From Bacillota bacterium (GTDB lineage: Bacteria > Bacillota > Clostridia > Lachnospirales > Lachnospiraceae): a stretch of DNA of 6,990 nucleotides. This document shows positions 1 through 6,825 of the stretch, piece by piece (positions within the stretch are counted from its first letter, which is position 1; each line of letters opens with the position of its first letter). The notes below the pieces were generated by a model. That model did no database searches. It was not told the DNA's origin and saw nothing but the letters and a program-made list of their open reading frames with translations. Position numbers and translations under genes: made by a program. The stretch is taken from the NCBI GenBank assembly GCA_023435505.1, contig JAEYRR010000391.1, positions 1 through 6,990 on the forward strand, given 5' to 3'.

Positions 1-168
1 GTTTAGTGGTTGGTTTAGCCGAAGGCTTTGTAGTAGGTTTAGCGGTTGGTTTAGCCGAAGGCTTTGCAGTAGGTTTAGCGGTCGGTTCAGCTGAAGGCTT
101 TGCAGTAGGTGTAGCTGTAGGTTCGGCTGAAGGGGATGTAGTAGGTTTAACCGAAGGCATTACAGTAG
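1..168 (-). repeat. 36-bp tandem repeat encoding a Pro/Thr/Ser/Lys-rich C-terminal tail
   Basis: Four successive 36-bp units lie at 1-36, 37-72, 73-108 and 109-144, followed by a 24-bp partial unit at 145-168. Units 1 and 2 differ at two bases, units 2 and 3 at three, and unit 4 is clearly more diverged. Read on the minus strand, each unit encodes 12 residues of the pattern (A/T)KPTAKPSA(K/E)PT. The length is a multiple of three, so unit gain or loss keeps the frame. The array continues past the left edge, so the total copy number is unknown. Such tails usually act as extended wall-spanning spacers, which is an inference here. Confidence 0.9.
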
Positions 169-1051
169 GCCTGAGGGTTGGTTTTTCAGTTTCTGTTATA
201 GTATCATCCTCACTGGTCAGTCTGTCATGACCGGTTATCTCCATCTCTTCTGGAGGAGTATAGTTGTAATAGTCTTCTAGAGTCATATTGTTGTTGGTAA
301 GGAAGGTGGCGAGTTTTACACCTAGATACCTTATGTGCCATGGTTCATAGGCATATCCAGTGAGGGATTCTTTTCCCCTTGGATAGCGGATAATAAACCC
401 ATACTTGTAGCAGTTGTCTGCCAACCATTTTCCTTCCGCAGTATCTGCAAAAGATTCTTCTAAATCATAATGTATAGCCGCACAAGATAAATCAATAGAC
501 CATCCTGTCTGATGTTCGCTAAATCCTGGAACAGCTGAATACATGTCAGTCCGTTCCTGTCCAATTGTACGAACATTTTTATTATAAATGGCTTTCTGTC
601 GTTGGTAGGAACGATATCCACTGACACCAACAAGCTCAAGACCATCGTCTGCAGCAGCATTTACCAGTTTCTCCAGCGCATTAGCGGCATCTTTCCTCAA
701 AAGACGTTTTTCATCAAAATACGAAAAATAAAAGCGGACGTCAGGCTCTACTAAGTCCGATGGAATATAATCTGGTGACATTCCAAATTCTTTGTTTACA
801 AATACAGTAAGGCTGGAAGGATCTGTATCGATCTTTCTAGGCAAGTCCATACTGGCACTATTCTCATATAAATCGTTTAGTTGTTCATTTTTTTCCATGC
901 TTGTACCTTCCTTATAAACACCATTATTATTATAATAATATTCATAAGCAGCAGAAGCATTACTATTATTTTCATGGCTTTTCACTGCAAAATATCCAGT
1001 TATGCCAATAATTCCCATACATAAACAACAAACAGCTAATCCTTTCTTCAA
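1..1051 (-). CDS. M15B D-Ala-D-Ala (or L,D-) carboxypeptidase, VanY/LdcB-like; partial, C-terminus beyond left edge
   Basis: This enzyme probably trims the terminal D-Ala (or an L,D bond) from peptidoglycan stem peptides outside the membrane. The 350 visible residues contain a hydrophobic N-terminal anchor (about residues 5-23) without a clear lipobox, a variable linker to about residue 75, and the M15B domain at about 80-265. Within it lie SGYRS (144-148), SEHQTGWSIDL (178-188), which supplies zinc ligands H180 and D187, and EPWH (236-239), with the likely catalytic E236 and third ligand H239. All metal-site residues are present. From about residue 288 the chain becomes a Pro/Thr/Ser/Lys-rich tail that is still open at position 2. 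The start is a TTG at 1051-1049, nine bases after a GGGGG ribosome site. The only nearby ATG (1056) reaches a stop after two codons. The next in-frame ATG is codon 12 and would cut the anchor. The motifs do not separate VanY from LdcB specificity. The gene is monocistronic in this view. Confidence 0.9.
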   Translation of the reverse strand, partial: MKKGLAVCCLCMGIIGITGYFAVKSHENNSNASAAYEYYYNNNGVYKEGTSMEKNEQLNDLYENSASMDLPRKIDTDPSSLTVFVNKEFGMSPDYIPSDLVEPDVRFYFSYFDEKRLLRKDAANALEKLVNAAADDGLELVGVSGYRSYQRQKAIYNKNVRTIGQERTDMYSAVPGFSEHQTGWSIDLSCAAIHYDLEESFADTAEGKWLADNCYKYGFIIRYPRGKESLTGYAYEPWHIRYLGVKLATFLTNNNMTLEDYYNYTPPEEMEITGHDRLTSEDDTITETEKPTLRPTVMPSVKPTTSPSAEPTATPTAKPSAEPTAKPTAKPSAKPTAKPTTKPSAKPTTK

Positions 1052-1060
1052 GGCATAGTT

Positions 1061-1136
1061 CCCCCTTTATTTGCTGTTTTCCGAAAAAAGTAATTAAATA
1101 ACTATATGTAGTTACACTCTATCTCTGATTATACCA
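1061..1136 (-). promoter_or_regulatory. Promoter, leader and ribosome site of the carboxypeptidase gene
   Basis: On the minus strand a perfect extended -10 element (TGG-TATAAT) occupies 1136-1128. No good -35 lies at the right distance (best 3 of 6), as is common for extended -10 promoters. Transcription would begin near 1121, giving a leader of about 70 nt. The leader holds a small perfect hairpin (six-base arms 1099-1104 and 1109-1114, loop of four). The ribosome site is AAAGGGGG at 1068-1061, nine bases before the TTG start. Confidence 0.6.
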
Positions 1137-1249
1137 CACTTAGATAAAAATGCTATAGAAATAATATGCAGAATAGCAAAAAATGACTAAAAATATTGTC
1201 AATTAATGTCGTTTACATTGGTAGAGGAAATTGTAAGTAAATGAACAAA

Positions 1250-1288
1250 GAAGCATATATCTTAGTAATAAAGGCAGATATATGCTTC
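1250..1288 (-). terminator. Probable intrinsic terminator after the nicotinate phosphoribosyltransferase gene
   Basis: A perfect 13-bp inverted repeat (arms 1250-1262 and 1276-1288, 13-nt loop) begins ten bases beyond the stop codon. The stem is AT-rich and the following minus-strand tract (TTTGTTCATTT) is an imperfect U-tract, so termination may be partial. Its placement between two genes of the same direction supports the terminator role. Confidence 0.6.
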
Positions 1289-1297
1289 CTTATAACA

Positions 1298-2752
1298 TTA
1301 TAGTTCTTTTTCTTGATTAAAGGAATCGAGCAATTGATTCTTCATATGCCACAATTGGTTTGATAAGTCTACGTAAACGATATGTGGATTGGCGAAACGT
1401 TTGGTTTCATCCCATAATGTATCAAGCTCCTTTGCACAGTATGCACGGATATCAGATACACTTGGAGATTCGTACACACACTCCCCATTTATAAATATCG
1501 GAACTAGAAGTTGACGAAGGGTATAGGTCCCTGGTTTTAAATAGGTCTTCTTCCAGGTGTTAATTGGATCAAAAAGTAATAAAGGGTTCTCTTCAGAGAA
1601 GGTCTCATCGCTTAAGGCAATCAAATCTGCTTTAAGTTTTCCAGTATCCTTCTCATAGATACGCCAAATGGACTTATTTCCAGGGTTAGTGATCTTCCAC
1701 TGATTTTCTGACAGTTTTATTTTAGGAATGAAAGTGCCGTCCTTTTCTACCGCAGCCAATTTATAAACGCCACCAAAAGCAGGACAATCCTTAGAAGTAA
1801 TCAGGTTTGTACCGACACCCCTTACATTAATAGTTGCTCCTTGCATTTTCAGAGAGTCAATCAGGTGCTCATCCAAATCTGAGGATGCACAAATGGAAGC
1901 GTCAGGGAATCCAGCGGCATCCAACATCTTACGAGCTTTTTTAGACAGATAGGCAAGGTCCCCACTGTCCAGACGAATTCCGTATTTGGTTGGCATACAT
2001 CCTTCTTCTCGCATCTCTGTAAATACCTTTATGGCATTAGGAACACCAGAACGCAGTGTATCGTAGGTATCCACTAATAAAGTGGCATTTTCCGGGTATA
2101 GTCTTGCATAAGTACGAAAAGCAGTAAGTTCGTCGTCAAAGTTCATAATCCAGCTGTGAGCATGAGTTCCTAGGGCTGGAATATTGAATTTTTTTGCACA
2201 AAGAACGTTGCTGGTTCCAATACAGCCACCGATTACAGCAGCTCTAGCACCAAGAACTCCTGCATCAGGGCCTTGAGCACGACGGAGTCCAAATTCCATA
2301 ACAGGGTCTCCCTGGGCTGCGTAGCATACACGGGATGCTTTTGTTGCAATCAGACTCTGGTGGTTAATAATGTTTAATAGAGCTGTCTCCACCAGCTGAG
2401 CTTCCGTAGCTGGAGCAATTACCTTAACTAGAGGCTCCATAGGGAAGACAACAGTACCTTCCGGAATTGCATAGATATCTCCGGTAAACTTGAAATTTCT
2501 AAGATACTCTAAAAAGTTATCGTCAAAGGAAGTGGTTGCTTTTAAATATTCGATATCTTCATCAGTAAAATGGAGGTTTTTAATATAATCAATGGCTTGT
2601 GCAAGACCACAGCAGATAGAATAGCCACCCCCACTGGGATTGCTACGATAGAATACATCGAAGATAACCCTTTCATTATTGCCGCTAGACAGATATCCTT
2701 GCATCATGGTTAATTCATAAAAATCGGTTAAGAGAGTAAGGTTCTCATTCAT
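1298..2752 (-). CDS. pncB: Nicotinate phosphoribosyltransferase
   Basis: This cytoplasmic enzyme joins nicotinate to PRPP to give nicotinate mononucleotide, with ATP hydrolysis driving the reaction (Preiss-Handler NAD salvage). The 484 residues match the usual length of the bacterial family (about 480-490). Family hallmarks are the N-terminal LLTDFYELTM (7-16), FGLRRAQGPDAG (154-165), GTHAHSWIM (195-203), which holds the histidine that is phosphorylated in this family, LLVDTYDT (225-232), GIRLDSGDLAYLSKKAR (258-274), ASSDLDE (289-295) and the phosphate-binding GVGTNLITS (312-320). No key motif is missing. The ATG at 2752 follows AAGGAG by six bases, and the conserved family N-terminus begins within a few residues. 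The gene is transcribed alone, with its own promoter and a hairpin after the stop; no other NAD gene is adjacent. Confidence 0.95.
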   Translation of the reverse strand: MNENLTLLTDFYELTMMQGYLSSGNNERVIFDVFYRSNPSGGGYSICCGLAQAIDYIKNLHFTDEDIEYLKATTSFDDNFLEYLRNFKFTGDIYAIPEGTVVFPMEPLVKVIAPATEAQLVETALLNIINHQSLIATKASRVCYAAQGDPVMEFGLRRAQGPDAGVLGARAAVIGGCIGTSNVLCAKKFNIPALGTHAHSWIMNFDDELTAFRTYARLYPENATLLVDTYDTLRSGVPNAIKVFTEMREEGCMPTKYGIRLDSGDLAYLSKKARKMLDAAGFPDASICASSDLDEHLIDSLKMQGATINVRGVGTNLITSKDCPAFGGVYKLAAVEKDGTFIPKIKLSENQWKITNPGNKSIWRIYEKDTGKLKADLIALSDETFSEENPLLLFDPINTWKKTYLKPGTYTLRQLLVPIFINGECVYESPSVSDIRAYCAKELDTLWDETKRFANPHIVYVDLSNQLWHMKNQLLDSFNQEKEL

Positions 2753-2758
2753 AATTGA

Positions 2759-2887
2759 CTCCTTTTTGTAGGTTCCTAATACATATTCTTTTCACTTCTG
2801 ATTAACTTATGTATTATTGAAAAGTTGGATTTAATTCTATTAGAGCTTAAACAACTTTATAGTAATCATTTCGATCCATTCTGTCAA
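2759..2887 (-). promoter_or_regulatory. pncB promoter and structured 5' leader
   Basis: On the minus strand a consensus -35 TTGACA (2887-2882) is followed after exactly 17 bases by TACTAT (2864-2859), matching four of six -10 positions. The start point would be near 2852, so the leader is about 100 nt. Two inverted repeats lie in this region: seven-base arms 2852-2858 and 2821-2827, which overlap the expected start point, and nine-base arms 2808-2816 and 2777-2785, about a dozen bases upstream of the ribosome site (AAGGAG, 2764-2759). I do not recognise a known riboswitch here. Confidence 0.65.
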
Positions 2888-2900
2888 TAAAAGGTTGTAG

Positions 2901-2953
2901 AAAAAAACACCTGAGTAATTGACAGGCAGAGCCCGTCAGTTACTCAGGTGTTT
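2901..2953 (-). terminator. Strong intrinsic terminator of the GntR-ABC operon
   Basis: Arms 2935-2953 and 2905-2923 form a 19-bp stem on the minus strand with only one non-Watson-Crick position, and an inner GGC/GCC pairing (2925-2927 with 2931-2933) closes the loop further. The minus strand then reads seven consecutive T (2907-2901). The hairpin begins ten bases after the permease stop codon and directly precedes the pncB promoter, so it insulates the two units. Confidence 0.9.
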
Positions 2954-2962
2954 ATACAGTGT

Positions 2963-5098
2963 CTATTCTACTAATTGTGTTTCGTCTGTGTTGAATTCCT
3001 CACTTAATGGAAGAAGTCCTATATACTCTGCAAATTTTTGCAACTTAGACTTTTCTATGATAAAGAGATAAGAACCATTTTCATCACTCGATGTTGGATT
3101 GGTATAGTTGTAATAATCAACTCTAAGAATATAGTCAGTTGCAGGATGGAAGGTGGTGTAGTCTCTTGTAGCTGATATCATACTTTCACACAATAAGGTA
3201 TTCATAGCGAGCGTTTGCTTATCCATATTGTCCTCAGTGAAGGAAAAGGAGTCCACGCCATACTCTGTACCAACAGAATTTGCCATATCCAAAATGCAGA
3301 TGTTGAAATAAGCGTTTCCATAATCTTCAGAATTCTGTGATTGAATGGCTTTTAGTGCAGTAATAATCGCTGCCTGGTTCTTCTTTTGATATTTTACTGC
3401 TAGCTCAAAATACTTCTTAGTGGTATTAGGAAGCTTCTCGGTAATTGGAACAATACCTCTCAAACTTTCATTTTCTACAGGTGCATAAAAATTAAGCGTG
3501 TCTATTGCTCCAAAAGAATCCATATTAAGAATAGAAAGCCACTCCTCAAAGGCCAGAGACTTAATCTCCTCCTTTGCAACATTATATAACTCTAGATAGT
3601 CATTATCGGACATATTCATATGAGCAAGACCAAGCTTATTCCCTGTCAAAGAAGGAAGGGAAGTGTAGGCTTCTTTGTATTCCTCAGAGCGAGCATAGCT
3701 TTTCATAAGCTCATCATAATCCGCTTTAGGAATCCAAAGTCTACGATAATGAGTAGTTAGACCTGAATGTATTCCTACTTTTACGCTTTGGATTTCGTCA
3801 TTCCAATAACTTCCAATAGTCTCATCATTAAGATTAGACTTTAGATAATCAGAGATAATCTGAATTGCTTTTTCATCCTCTATATGGGTGGAAGTAGCTA
3901 GGGTGTCGTAATAAGCTGTATCATCATTATTGGTACGCTGTAAGGTAACGATATAATCAATATCCTCTGCATCTGGATGATAGCTTAGAAGACCTTTACA
4001 GATACCGAAGGCTCCTAAGAGGATAATAACATTAATAATCGCAAGAATACCAATAGATGGAAGAGCTTTGATTACATTTTTGAACTTCTTCGTTGTCAAT
4101 AACTCATACAGAAGCATTACTATGCAGGCCACTAGATATAGTATGCATAGGGTATATATCTGAATAGGGTCCAGGATTTGAGAACCGGTCATAATCTCGA
4201 AAATAATGGAGATAGGGAGAAGGGACACAGTGGTACCTAAAAGTAGACGAATCCCTGTCTGGACATTCCTGGATACAGCAGGCTGGTTGGCTGACTCACT
4301 TTTTCTTCGGCGATACACCAGTAGACCGAGAGCTAGATAGATCAGAATAAGTACGATACTGTACAGGATAGTACCCCAACCCATAGACTCACCTTGGCCT
4401 AATATGGAGATGAGTGTGCCTAGGATTACATTGTACTTATAATCCAGCAAAGGAAACAGGTGGTCACGTAACAGTACAATAGAGGAGCCTGAAATCATGC
4501 TGGTGAATACTAGGATACAGATTCTTGGCAGGAAAATAATAATTCCTGATACCACTACATTGGTAATTACACTTCCGGTTATACTACAGGCAATACTGAT
4601 GGCAGCAGTTACAAGTAGACTAGCCAGGTATATAAAGAAAGCAAATCGAAGTAGTAATGGAATTTCCAGAATAAAGTAGTGACTCAGTATGGAATGCATG
4701 ATGATAGAGATAATGGTAGGTATCCAAACTAGAGCTGTTATCCAAGTATAGATAGCTGCTATATTACAGGTGAATACACAGGTTCTGGTATGTGGTAAGG
4801 AGTGATAAAAATCGCTGGAATTACGCTGCGTCAGGTAGTGAAAGCAGGTCAGAGCCAATATAGGTACTAATAGGGTGAAAACAAAGAAAAGATAAAAGTG
4901 GGAGTCTAAAATCTCTACATTAGCTCTTTGGATATAGCCTCCTACCTCATAATCACTATACCTGGAGATTGATATAGCCTTACCGATAGGAAGAAGAATC
5001 GCGATTAAGCTTAACAATCCCAATCCGATAAAACCTATAAGGCGTAGCTGCTTTAACTGGTCTTTATATAAATTTTTATGAAAGACTTTTTTCCTCAT
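2963..5098 (-). CDS. ABC-2-type transporter permease with a large extracytoplasmic C-terminal domain
   Basis: This is the membrane partner of the ATPase encoded just upstream; substrate unknown. Of 711 residues, the first 370 hold about nine hydrophobic segments, at roughly 20-40, 68-88, 112-136, 147-172, 178-202, 242-262, 284-302, 312-332 and 345-367. Positively charged stretches (N-terminus, RRRK at 263-266, KKFK at 337-340) alternate as expected if the N-terminus is inside and the last 340 residues are outside. The sequence SSDFYHSLP (94-102), after the second segment, is typical of permeases paired with YtrA-type regulators. The C-terminal part (about 370-711) is soluble, rich in Asp, Glu, Tyr and Ser, and I cannot assign it a known fold. 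The start ATG shares one base with the ATPase stop and has GGAGGAG eight bases upstream, which suggests translational coupling. The size and layout suggest sensing or export of an envelope-active compound, but this is inference. Confidence 0.85.
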   Translation of the reverse strand: MRKKVFHKNLYKDQLKQLRLIGFIGLGLLSLIAILLPIGKAISISRYSDYEVGGYIQRANVEILDSHFYLFFVFTLLVPILALTCFHYLTQRNSSDFYHSLPHTRTCVFTCNIAAIYTWITALVWIPTIISIIMHSILSHYFILEIPLLLRFAFFIYLASLLVTAAISIACSITGSVITNVVVSGIIIFLPRICILVFTSMISGSSIVLLRDHLFPLLDYKYNVILGTLISILGQGESMGWGTILYSIVLILIYLALGLLVYRRRKSESANQPAVSRNVQTGIRLLLGTTVSLLPISIIFEIMTGSQILDPIQIYTLCILYLVACIVMLLYELLTTKKFKNVIKALPSIGILAIINVIILLGAFGICKGLLSYHPDAEDIDYIVTLQRTNNDDTAYYDTLATSTHIEDEKAIQIISDYLKSNLNDETIGSYWNDEIQSVKVGIHSGLTTHYRRLWIPKADYDELMKSYARSEEYKEAYTSLPSLTGNKLGLAHMNMSDNDYLELYNVAKEEIKSLAFEEWLSILNMDSFGAIDTLNFYAPVENESLRGIVPITEKLPNTTKKYFELAVKYQKKNQAAIITALKAIQSQNSEDYGNAYFNICILDMANSVGTEYGVDSFSFTEDNMDKQTLAMNTLLCESMISATRDYTTFHPATDYILRVDYYNYTNPTSSDENGSYLFIIEKSKLQKFAEYIGLLPLSEEFNTDETQLVE

Positions 5099-6006
5099 TA
5101 TTTATACTCCTCCAATATATCATCAAATTTGTAACCTAAAGCTTCCATCTCGTAGGTAAACATTTCTTCTAGAGTAAGTGGGAGCATCTCAACCAACAGT
5201 GGGTTTAAGGCCTGCAGTCTCTTCATGGTTTCCTCATGATCCCCTTTTATAATCATGTTGGTAACAGAACCAGATTTTCTATAATAACGGATATCCATGT
5301 CACCAAATACTTCTTTTGTATAATCTTCTTCAAAAGCAATCTGAATTTTAAACTGAGAGGTCTTAAGATTTGAAATGTCACTTTCCAGAACAAGACCACC
5401 TTTGTGAAGAAGTGCAAGCTGATCACAGAGATCCTCTAACTCACGGAGAGAATGTGAAGTTATAATGGCAGTTGCATTATGCTCGAGAACATCTTGACAG
5501 ATCAGGCTTTTGACCAGATTACGCATAACAGGATCTAAGCCATCAAAAGTCTCGTCAAAGAACATATACTCAGGCCTGCAGGACAGAGCCAGAATTATAG
5601 CAGCCTGACGCTTCATACCTTTGGAGAAGGTTCCTATGGATACCTTAGGGTTAAGCTGGAAAGCCTGTGTCAGATACGTATATCGTTCAGAGTCAAAGTT
5701 GTCATATACATTTTTATACAACTCTGCCATACGGTTCATACTGGCACCCTGTAAAAAATAAAGCTCATCAGGGACATATGCCATACGTTCCTTAGTGATT
5801 GGATTCTCATAGACCGGTTGACCATCCACCAGCACAGAACCTTGGTCTGCCTGATATACTCCAGTAATCAATCTTAAGAATGTAGATTTGCCGGCTCCGT
5901 TAGAACCTACCATTCCATAGATACAGCCTTTTGGAATAGTGCAGGAAATGTCGTGAAGAGCGGTAAAATCCTCAAAATGCTTAGTAAGGTTTTCAGTTTG
6001 AATCAT
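5098..6006 (-). CDS. ABC transporter ATP-binding protein (YtrB-like)
   Basis: This is the cytoplasmic ATPase that should power the permease encoded downstream. Counting from the ATG at 6006 it has 302 residues. It shows Walker A GSNGAGKST (34-42), a signature region FSKGMKRQ (127-134) in place of LSGGQ, Walker B YMFFDE (147-152) with the catalytic E152, the D-loop GLDP (156-159) and the switch H185. The Q-loop position reads YVPDE rather than containing Gln. SKGMKRQ-type signatures are usual in the YtrB/BcrA-like drug and peptide group, so the domain is probably active. Residues from about 215 form the accessory C-terminal region of this group. A longer reading from the ATG at 6036 is possible, but the start at 6006 fits the family N-terminus (IQTENLTKHF) and has AAGGAGGG (6022-6015) eight bases upstream. 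It overlaps the regulator gene by 14 bases. Confidence 0.92.
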   Translation of the reverse strand: MIQTENLTKHFEDFTALHDISCTIPKGCIYGMVGSNGAGKSTFLRLITGVYQADQGSVLVDGQPVYENPITKERMAYVPDELYFLQGASMNRMAELYKNVYDNFDSERYTYLTQAFQLNPKVSIGTFSKGMKRQAAIILALSCRPEYMFFDETFDGLDPVMRNLVKSLICQDVLEHNATAIITSHSLRELEDLCDQLALLHKGGLVLESDISNLKTSQFKIQIAFEEDYTKEVFGDMDIRYYRKSGSVTNMIIKGDHEETMKRLQALNPLLVEMLPLTLEEMFTYEMEALGYKFDDILEEYK

Positions 6007-6382
6007 TATTAATACCCTCCTTGTTATATACATCATTTACAACCTGGTTTATCTGTTCTTTAGTAACTCCAGCCAGACGAAGATCCTTGACTAGATCTAT
6101 CAGGGTCTGTATCTGATCTCTTTTGTGCTTGCTTAAAATGTCTTTCGCTTCTGCAGTAACAAAGCATCCTCTACCGGGAACGGAATAGATAATTCCCTTA
6201 CGGTCCAGCTCTGAATAGGCTTTCTGTATGGTGTTTGGATTTATTGATAAAGTAGAGGAGAGGCTTCTGACAGAAGGAAGTTGGGAATCTGTAACTAATA
6301 TTCCTTTCAGTACAAACTTCTCTAGCTGTTCAATAATCTGTTCGTATACGGGCTGTCTAGACATACCATCAATTTGAAACAT
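5993..6382 (-). CDS. GntR-family transcriptional regulator, YtrA subfamily
   Basis: This is a probable repressor of its own operon. The 129 residues match the short YtrA subfamily, which lacks the large effector-binding domain of other GntR proteins. A winged helix-turn-helix spans about residues 8-78: PVYEQIIEQL (11-20), LPSVRSLSSTL (35-45), the recognition helix region NPNTIQKAYSELDRKG (48-63) and the wing VPGRGCFV (68-75). Residues 80-125 form a short helical tail that in this subfamily serves dimerisation. The ATG at 6382 has AGGAGG six bases upstream. The gene is first in the operon and overlaps the ATPase start by 14 bases, so regulator and transporter are made together. In characterised relatives (B. 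subtilis YtrA) the inducing signals are cell-wall-active antibiotics; here the signal is unknown. Confidence 0.93.
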   Translation of the reverse strand: MFQIDGMSRQPVYEQIIEQLEKFVLKGILVTDSQLPSVRSLSSTLSINPNTIQKAYSELDRKGIIYSVPGRGCFVTAEAKDILSKHKRDQIQTLIDLVKDLRLAGVTKEQINQVVNDVYNKEGINNDSN

Positions 6383-6388
6383 CTCATA

Positions 6389-6455
6389 CCTCCTGTTTTT
6401 AGTGTACTATGCATCACAGTACAGTTAATATAACACTCATAAGTAAACTTGTAAA
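6389..6455 (-). promoter_or_regulatory. Promoter of the GntR-ABC operon
   Basis: On the minus strand -35 TTTACA (6455-6450) and -10 TATATT (6432-6427) are separated by exactly 17 bases, each matching five of six consensus positions. Transcription should start near 6420, giving a leader of about 38 nt that ends with the ribosome site AGGAGG (6394-6389). Confidence 0.8.
6403..6423. promoter_or_regulatory. Palindromic operator, probable YtrA-type repressor site
   Basis: The 19-bp core reads GTACTATG-CAT-CACAGTAC (6404-6422), an inverted repeat with seven of eight arm positions matching. One further complementary pair (T6403, A6423) extends it to 21 bp. It lies immediately downstream of the -10 box and covers the expected start point, a position where a bound dimer would block transcription initiation. 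Sites with GTAC-rich arms are typical of this GntR subfamily. Binding by the neighbouring regulator is inferred from position and family. Confidence 0.75.
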
Positions 6456-6537
6456 GGGGCAAATGGAAAATTTTATATTTTTATGTGCGAAAGCGTCAGG
6501 AAGCAACACGAATGCAGGGAAAAAGCTTTCAAGTACG

Positions 6538-6566
6538 TTGACATTTGAAAAATAATATACTATTAT
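6538..6566 (+). promoter_or_regulatory. Promoter of the T-box/ileS unit
   Basis: A consensus -35 TTGACA (6538-6543) is followed after exactly 17 bases by TATTAT (6561-6566), matching five of six -10 positions. A perfect TATAAT at 6564-6569 overlaps it but sits at a 20-base spacing. The start would fall near 6573-6577, just before the T-box stem I. Confidence 0.8.
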
Positions 6567-6789
6567 AATGACAATATAGTTAAAAACCATGATAGAGACA
6601 GTACAGATCTATGTGAAAGCCCCAGTGAATCAGGGATAGTGGGAACCTGATGCAAGTAAGAGATTTGGAACATCACTCTTGGGCAGAAAGCTGCCAGTTG
6701 CAGACAGAACGGATAAGAGATTATCTCAGTAAGCTAAGCCGGAATTCCACCGTTATCAGGAAAGCGTATAAAGTCAAAGACTCGTATGT

Positions 6790-6825
6790 AAATAGGTGGT
6801 TAAGATGAGTAGCTCATCCCTGTTT
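6790..6825 (+). promoter_or_regulatory. T-box antiterminator
   Basis: Helix A1 pairs AAATAGG (6790-6796) with CCTGTTT (6819-6825) over seven positions, one of them a wobble. A seven-base bulge TGGTTAA (6797-6803) follows. Helix A2 pairs GATGAG (6804-6809) with CTCATC (6813-6818) across a three-base loop. The first four bulge bases, UGGU, can pair with the ACCA end of tRNA-Ile, whose discriminator base is A. The usual bulge is UGGNACC, so the last three bases here are atypical. The structure shares 6812-6825 with the terminator, so the two are mutually exclusive. Confidence 0.85.

Noticed and set aside
6..230. Open frame on the plus strand encoding a Gly/Val/Ala-rich repeat peptide
   Set aside because: It is the complement of the Pro/Thr/Lys repeat array of the carboxypeptidase and stays open only because the repeat unit is a multiple of three without stops. 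It has no ribosome site and no recognisable protein features.
460..660. Minus-strand open frame of 66 codons
   Set aside because: It lies inside the carboxypeptidase catalytic region in a different frame, while the M15 motifs are all in the longer TTG-started frame.
1174..1202. A consensus TTGACA (1202-1197, minus) upstream of the carboxypeptidase gene
   Set aside because: No acceptable -10 lies 16-18 bases downstream; the extended -10 at 1136-1128 is the better promoter. A TG-extended TATTCT exists at a spacing of 21, which is too long.
4497..4679. Plus-strand open frame of 60 codons
   Set aside because: It is antisense to membrane segments of the ABC permease, without its own ribosome site or promoter.
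5098..6036. Longer ATPase reading starting at 6036
   Set aside because: The ten extra residues (MMYITRRVLI) do not resemble the family N-terminus and lie within the regulator gene; the ATG at 6006 has a much better ribosome site.
6456..6537. Intergenic stretch between the divergent promoters, with a GAAAGC/GCTTTC inverted repeat (6489-6494 and 6525-6530)
   Set aside because: The arms are only six bases and are about 30 bases apart, with no U-tract and no conserved RNA motif that I recognise.
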